Part shown: in pieces, positions 58,258 through 64,000 of the stretch
How positions within the stretch are numbered: the first letter of the stretch is position 1
Layout: each line of letters begins with the position of its first letter
Assembly: GCF_018320785.1 (NCBI RefSeq)
Contig: NC_054885.1
Span: forward strand, 7,762,921-7,826,920
Length of the DNA: 64,000 bases
Reading direction: 5' to 3'
Source of the DNA: Cheilinus undulatus
Taxonomy: Eukaryota > Chordata > Actinopteri > Labriformes > Labridae
The notes under the pieces: model-generated
The model's input: only the letters and a program-made list of their open reading frames with translations
The model's database searches: none
Told to the model about the DNA's origin: nothing
Position numbers and translations under genes: made by a program

Positions 58258-61200
58258 CTACAGGGAGCACAGAGACACTGAGGAGTCATCACGGCCAAAC
58301 CCAAACCCAGGATAGAGAGGTTCAGTGAAGGTGGTAGTGAAGGTGTGGAGGTGGATCAGCCCGTCAGAGGAGACACTGTAAAAGGACAGAGTGCCCGCGG
58401 GACAGTCCACATACACTGCTACTCTACCAGAGGTGACAGGCGAGGAGAAAGGGAGAGCTATTATTCTGCATTTGTGCCAAACATAGAAACCGTCATCAGA
58501 GCAAACCAGACTCCAGGAGTGATCATTGTACCCAAACAGACATTTCCGACTGCTTCCTTTCCTTCTGATTCGTCTGTAACTCACTGCTACCGAAACCTTT
58601 TCACTCCACTCGGCCTCCCAGTAACACCGGCCAGTCAGACCATCTCTATACAGCAGCTGAGAAAAGTAGTCAAATCTGTCTGGATGATCGGGATACAGCT
58701 GGTCCTCCTCCACACACGTCACCCTCTTGTTGTTGTCAGACAGTTTGAGGTTTCCGTTCACTGTGTTTGGGTCTACTCTGAGTTCACAGAAATCTGAGGG
58801 AGAGGAAAAGACAGAACAAAGCACACCTGAAGGCTCTATTCTTTGCAGTTTGATTACCATGAGTCAAATTGGTTTCACACTTACACTTGTTCAGACCAGG
58901 CTTTAACCACTGCTCGCCACCATGGTCCACCCTGGAGGAAGAAACACAGTCAGAATGATTTTCTGAGTCCTAACTGCAGTTCGACATGAAGCAGTTCCTT
59001 ATTTTGTCCCTGCAATAGAGAAACAGGCCCAAACTCATCTGTGTCACTGTCAGCATTATTATTTTATTCTGAGAGAAAAAGATGTGAAGAAGATAAACTG
59101 GTTAAAGACTTGGAGGGTGACTGGATGAATGTTCTGTGCGTCAAATCTTTACGGGCCAATCAGAGCAACACGACACGTGACGTCATAGCCGCTACCAAGG
59201 AATAAACTCCATAGAGAACAGCATAACGCGAACCATGGCAACTGTAGACATGTCAGTACACTTTTTTTGTCATTTTTTAAAAGAAAACAACTCACTGCTG
59301 TTCTTTGCTCTTCTTTTAACAAAGAAATTTCGTCAAATTCTGATAAAACTTAAGCTTTAGCAGCAACCATGCTAATGTCTTCTGCCATAATTGCACCAGC
59401 CTCTTGTGCTGCTTGCTTACATCACGACTCTGCCGCGCCCGAAAGCACTGCCCCTTGACACTGATTGATCCTGTCACTTTCTAACCGGGCCCAAACGGTT
59501 TGGATGGGAGCTTTGCAAGATGGATTCACCAGTGAGAAACATGGAAACAGGCGGATCCATCTGCTTTGCAACATTACTAGTAGTAGCCATTGCAAACGGT
59601 TTTCAGTACAGCTAATCCCTGCCTGTCTAAAGCCTTGTCCTCCTTGAAGGATGCTGATTGGTCCCAAATGTGTTTGGTATGGCACTAATGCTGGGGATTG
59701 GAGCTTTTTCAAGATGGATTTGCCTGATGACACAGATGGAGTCTGGTAAATCCATCTGCTTTGCAGGGTTAATGAACAAGACCCTAAGATAAAATCTGAT
59801 TTATGATTTGTAAAAAAAAGGCATTTATGAGTAAAGTTAACTGAGCTGCACAAGAGACAGGCAAAAGAATCTTAAAAGAGATGATACAACAGAGCAAATC
59901 TGAAAATGCTGTACAGCTTGCAGTAGACAGACAAACATACAGAAGAACACGCAGTACATGTATGTCAAACAAGATCATTTAAAGTCAGAAAAAGCTACAA
60001 ACACATCAAGCATTGAACCCTGTCTGTTTCTACCTGAGAGTGTCCAGTCTCCATTGTGGATTTTTCACACCAGCAGACAGTAGTTTTGCTCCAGATTCTC
60101 CTGGATGATTGTAGCTCAGGTCCAGCTCTTTCAGATGGGAGGGGTTGGACTTCAGAGCTACTGCTAGAGATGAACAACCTTCCTTCGTGATCAGACAGCC
60201 TGACAGACTGGGGGGGACAAAAAATTGTAAATTTGGTGAACTAGAAAATCACTTCAAAGTGAAAATCCTGCAGACAAATCTTCAGAAAACATAAGGGTGA
60301 GGAGGGGTTTAAAATACTTATTCGTACTATAACAATTAGGTGTCACCATGTTAATGTGTACATTTGCAATCACCAGTGCAGGACATCTGACTTTAGATTA
60401 CCGCAACACATAATTGACCTTTATGTTAAAACTTGTATATTTATGACACATACTTCATTTATCTGGAACAATTCCTTATTTTTACATTGCAATAAAGTTA
60501 CACATTTTGCAGGGAAAGATACATATTTCAATGTCACTTTCTTCCAAAGCTTTGCAGCCCCAATTCAAAGGTGTAACTGTTCAGAAAACAGCTGAATCCT
60601 TACCTGAGAGTTTCCAGTTCACAGTGTGGACTCTCCAGTCCAGCACACAGCAGCTTCACCCCTGCATCCTGGAGCACGTTGTTACTCAGGTCCAGCTCTC
60701 TCAGACTGGAGAACTGGGAGCTGAGGACTGCAGACAGGGCTTTGCAGCTTCTCTCTGACAGGCTGCATCCACTCATTCTGAAAGGGTGTGTACATATTTG
60801 AACATTTTTATCTAATATATTAAATGTTTACATTTATCAGTAAATATTTCTGTCAGCCTTGAGAGATTGTCTGAATTTGATTACTTTAAATTATATTCTC
60901 ACTGTAGCCTGAAAAGTATCAGGACAAGTAGCTTGCTGTTTTGATGTCGTCTGCCCCACACTGCACAATGTTAAGCCTGACTTGAGGCCAGATTTGCCCT
61001 CTCTTTTTAAAATCATTTTTAGATTTGAAAAGCATCTAGTGTGTGGCCAGCCTTTGTAAAAATGTCTCAAAATAAAAAAAACTTAATAATAGTCCCATGA
61101 AGACCTGAGAGATTCCAGTTTACAGTGTAGGCTCTCCAGTCCTGAGGACAGCAGCCTTACTCCTGAATCCTGCAGATTGTTGTTACTCAGGTCCAGCTCT

Positions 61201-64000
61201 CTCAGACTGGAGGACTGGGAGCTGAGGATTGAAGACAGAGCTTCACAGCTTCTCTCTGACAGGTTGCATCCACTCAGCCTAAAGAGGGAGATGAGTAGAA
61301 CCAAGATGATTTATTTCTCACAAACTTATAGATACTGTGCAATCAGGAAGTATTCAGACCCCTTCACTTTTTCAATTTTGTTATGCAAAAACTGTTTAAA
61401 TTCATTTTCTTCTCTCATTAATCTGCACTCAGCACCCCATCATGACAGAGTAATGAAAGAATTTTAGAACTATTATTGCAGATTTATCCATTTCCTATAC
61501 TGCTTATCCCATTAGAAGTCGTGGGGGGCTGGAGCCTATCCCAGCTGTCACTGGGCAAGAGGAGAGTTACACCCTGGACTGGTCGCCAGTCAATCACAGG
61601 GCTGACATACAGAGACAAACAACCAGGCACACTCACACTCACACCTACGGGAAATTTAGAGTAACCTAACGGACATGTTTTTGGTGGTGGGAAGAAGCCA
61701 GAGTACCCAGAGAGAACCCACGCATGCATGGAAAGAACATGCAAACTCTGCAAAGAAAGGCCCTGACCGGGAAGCAAACAAGGGACCTTCTTGCTGTGAG
61801 GCAACAGTGCTAACCCCTGCGTTGTAGTGCAGCCTTATTGCAAATTTATGAAAAACAAAAAGCTGAAATATCACATTGACAAAAGTATTCAGACCCTTTG
61901 CAAAAACCTCCAATTTCTCTGGATCTTTGCTGAGATGTTTCTACACCTTGACTGGAGTCTGCCTCTGGTAAGTTGAGTTGATTGGACAGGATTTGGAAAG
62001 GCCAACACCTCTCTATAGAAGGCTGCACAGCTGACATTAGGTATTAGAGCAAAACCCAAGCCATGAGGTTACAGGAACTTCCTGCAGAGTTTAGAGACAG
62101 AATTGTTGCAAGGCACAGATCTGGAGAAGGCTACAAAAAATTTGCTGCACTGAAGGTTCCCAAGAGCACAGCAGCCTCCATAATTCTCAAATGGAAGAAG
62201 TTTGGCACAAACAGGGCTCTTCTAAGAGCTGGTCTCCCAGCCAAACTGAGCAATTTGAGGTGAGTGCCTCAGGTAGAGAGGTGTCCAGGAACCTGATGGT
62301 CACTCTGACTGAGGTTCAGAGATCCTGTGTGGAGATGGGACAAAGTTCCAGGAGGACAAACATCGCTGCAGCCCTTCACTGATCTGGGCTTAAGGAGAGT
62401 GGCTTAATAGAAACATCTCCTCAATGTGAAACACATGAAAGCCCACTTGGAGATTGAAAAGAAGCACCTAAAAGACTCTCAGACTCTGAGAAGAAGATTC
62501 TCCAGTCTGATGAAACCAAGATTGAAATGTTTGGTCTCAGTTTTAAACGTTGTGTCTTGAGGAAACCAGGCACTGCTCATCATCTGCCCAATACTATCCC
62601 AACAATGAAGCATGGCAGTGACAGCATCATGCTGTGGGGGTGTTCTTCAGCAGCAGGGACTGGGAGACTGGTCAGGGTTGAGGGAAGCTGAATAGAGCAA
62701 ATTACAGAGATGTCTTCAATGAAAACCTGTCCTGCAGTGCTCAGGATCTGAGAATGGGCTGGAGGTTCACCTTCTTACATGACAATAACCCTAAGAACAC
62801 AGCCAAGACAACACAGGGACAACTCTGTGAATGTCCTCGAGTGGCGCAGCTAGAACCAGGAGAAAGGCTGTCCACATCCAACCTGACTGAGCTTGAGAGA
62901 ATATTTAAAGAAGAATGGCAGAAAATCCCCCAGTCCAAGTGTGCGAAGCTTGTTGCATCACATTCACAAAGACTCAAAGATGTAATTGCTGCTGAAGGTG
63001 CTTCAACTAAGAACTGAGTAAAGGGGATGAATGCTTAAGCCAGTGTGATATTTCAGTTCATAATTTTTCATGAATTTGCTGACCCTGTATTTATCCACCT
63101 ACAGAGCTTTGTTGGAGGCTTTGATCACTGGCAGCAGCCTCAGAAGAGCCTCCTCAGAAGCAGGGTAATTCTTCAGGTCAAACACATCCAGATCTTTCTC
63201 TGATGACAGTAAGATGAAGCCCAGAGCGGACCACTGAGCAGGAGACAGTTCATATGTGGAGAGACGTCCTGATCTCAGGGACTGCTGGATCTCCCCCACT
63301 AGAGAACGATCATTCAGTTCATTCAGACAGTGGAACAGATTGATGCTTTTCTCTGCAGACAGATCCTTACTGATCTTCTTCTTGATGTACTTGACTGTTT
63401 TCTGATTGGTCTGTGAGTCACTTCCTATTTTTGTCATTAGACCTGTGAGAAGATTCTGATTGCTTTCCAGTGTAAGACCCAGGAGGAACCGGAGGAACAA
63501 ATCCAGGTGTCCATTTGGACTCTGCAGGGCCTGGTCAATAGCACTCTGATGGAGATGGCGAAGCTTAGAGATCCTGGGTGGTGGTTGTTCTTCAGACATC
63601 AGATTGACTGCAGAGTTGACGAAGGTCAGATGGACATGAAAAGCAGCCAGGAACTCCTGGACACTCAGATGGATGAAGCAGAACACCTTGTCCTGGTACA
63701 GTCCTCTCTCCTCTCTGAAGACCTGTGTGAACACTCCTGAGTACACCGAGGCTGCTCTGATATCAATGCCACACTCCATCAGGTCTGAGTCATAGAAGAT
63801 CAGGTTCCCTTTCTGCAGCTGCTCAAAAGCCAGTTTGCCCAGAGACTCGATCATCTTTCTGCTCTTTGGACTCCAGTGATGATCTGTCTCCATCCCCTCA
63901 TCATACTTGATGTTCTTCATTTTGGTCTGAACCACTAGGAAGTGGATGTACATCTGAGTCATGGTCTTGGGCAGCTCTCCTCCCTCTGTGCTCTTCAGCA
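58258..64000 (-). CDS. NLRC3-like fish NLR: NACHT (C-terminal part), LRRs and B30.2 (3' portion)
   Basis: Cytoplasmic innate-immune receptor of the large teleost NLR family. Minus-strand exons: 63103-64000 (open through the window edge), 61105-61278, 60604-60777, 60034-60207, 58885-58931 and 58258-58793 (TAG at 58260-58258). The visible part is 2003 nt, 666 aa, with consistent phases. The large exon encodes the region after the nucleotide-binding core ([56 protein letters not shown]). The Walker motifs lie outside the window. Three LRR exons of exactly 174 nt, all phase 2, encode 58-residue repeats with [10 protein letters not shown] and [10 protein letters not shown] cores. A 47-nt linker ([14 protein letters not shown]) leads to a B30.2/PRY-SPRY domain with [28 protein letters not shown] and GTLSFYSV. 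No frameshift was seen in the visible part. The family is highly multi-copy, so orthology cannot be claimed. Confidence 0.93.
59440..59770. repeat. Dispersed repeat with internal duplication in NLR intron
   Basis: aagatggattcaccagtgag ... ccatctgctttgcaaca at about 59517-59575 is repeated in diverged form at 59711-59768 (aagatggatttgcctgatga ... ccatctgctttgcaggg). Non-coding. Confidence 0.5.
61335..63060 (+). mobile_element. Tc1-like transposon with decayed transposase in NLR intron
   Basis: The left outer region aggaagtattcagacccctt is followed, after an inserted SINE, by the aaaagtattcagaccctttg region. The transposase remnant starts at 62063 ([20 protein letters not shown], then [18 protein letters not shown], the helix-turn-helix region). 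It continues in other frames with the gcatcatgctgtgggggtgt core, ttcttacatgacaataaccc (62773-62792) and a C-terminal part ([20 protein letters not shown]). Frameshifts and stops make it non-functional. The right end is near 63060. It lies in the intron between the NACHT exon and the first LRR exon, in the opposite orientation to the host gene. Confidence 0.8.
61473..61842 (-). repeat. tRNA-head SINE nested in the Tc1 element, with 8-bp TSD
   Basis: The insertion at 61481-61834 is flanked by identical ttattgca copies at 61473-61480 and 61835-61842. On the minus strand it begins ggctgcactacaacgcaggg, with gttagcactg A-box-like and gtttgcttccc B-box-like words. The body reads tttgcatgttctttccatgc, and the tail ends ggataggctccagcc ... 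ggataagcagtatagg. The head is tRNA-like and the tail resembles an L2-type LINE. Confidence 0.75.

Noticed and set aside
58345-58797. 150-codon plus-strand open frame
   Set aside because: It is the antisense shadow of the B30.2 exon, whose minus-strand frame has clear domain motifs and matching splice phases.
62063-63017. Functional Tc1 transposase gene
   Set aside because: The reading frame shifts several times and contains stops. Only fragments remain.
1-64000. A new multi-gene system or cluster
   Set aside because: The genes are five well-known, functionally unrelated vertebrate families. Nothing in spacing, orientation or content suggests joint action.

Overview
The window is nuclear DNA from a bony fish, most likely a spiny-rayed teleost. 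The genes are spliced with GT-AG introns. The intergenic and intronic DNA is full of teleost-style mobile elements: Tc1-like transposons, TTAA-flanked MITEs, tRNA-derived SINEs and LINE tails. The right end holds a fish-type NLR gene (NACHT, LRR, B30.2). I see no bacterial, phage or organellar sequence.

Layout, left to right. (1) 1038-1447, +: the last two coding exons of cytosolic serine hydroxymethyltransferase (shmt1). (2) 5149-8988, +: a complete cpsf4 (CPSF30), 8 coding exons, 266 aa. (3) 10604-14362, -: a complete atp5mf (ATP synthase membrane subunit f), 4 coding exons, 89 aa, convergent with cpsf4. (4) About 14.4-23.7 kb: gene-poor, with transposon remnants, an L1-like LINE fragment and tandem repeats. 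(5) 26795-50414, +: a complete slc29a4 (ENT4/PMAT), 10 coding exons, 546 aa, with a probable non-coding first exon near 23.8-24.06 kb. Its introns hold satellite arrays and MITEs. (6) About 50.4-57.9 kb: intergenic or long 3' UTR, with nested transposons and LINE tails. (7) 58258-64000, -: the 3' part of an NLRC3-like gene, with the C-terminal part of the NACHT region, three 174-nt LRR exons, a 47-nt linker exon and a terminal B30.2 exon.

The exon models for cpsf4, atp5mf, slc29a4 and the NLR were assembled by eye. In each, every junction preserves phase and the summed length is a whole number of codons, which supports them strongly. The genes are not functionally linked: one-carbon metabolism, mRNA 3' processing, mitochondrial ATP synthase, organic-cation/monoamine transport and innate immunity. 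The cpsf4-atp5mf adjacency is also found in mammals and is best read as conserved synteny.

I found no convincing new multi-gene system. The most interesting observations are about DNA structure: tandem repeats starting exactly at two 5' splice sites, a 72-bp satellite with higher-order periodicity and CCCTAAC motifs, two TTAA-flanked elements, a SINE nested in a Tc1 element inside the NLR intron, an inverted MITE pair between Tc1 ends downstream of slc29a4, and several multi-copy repeat families I cannot name.
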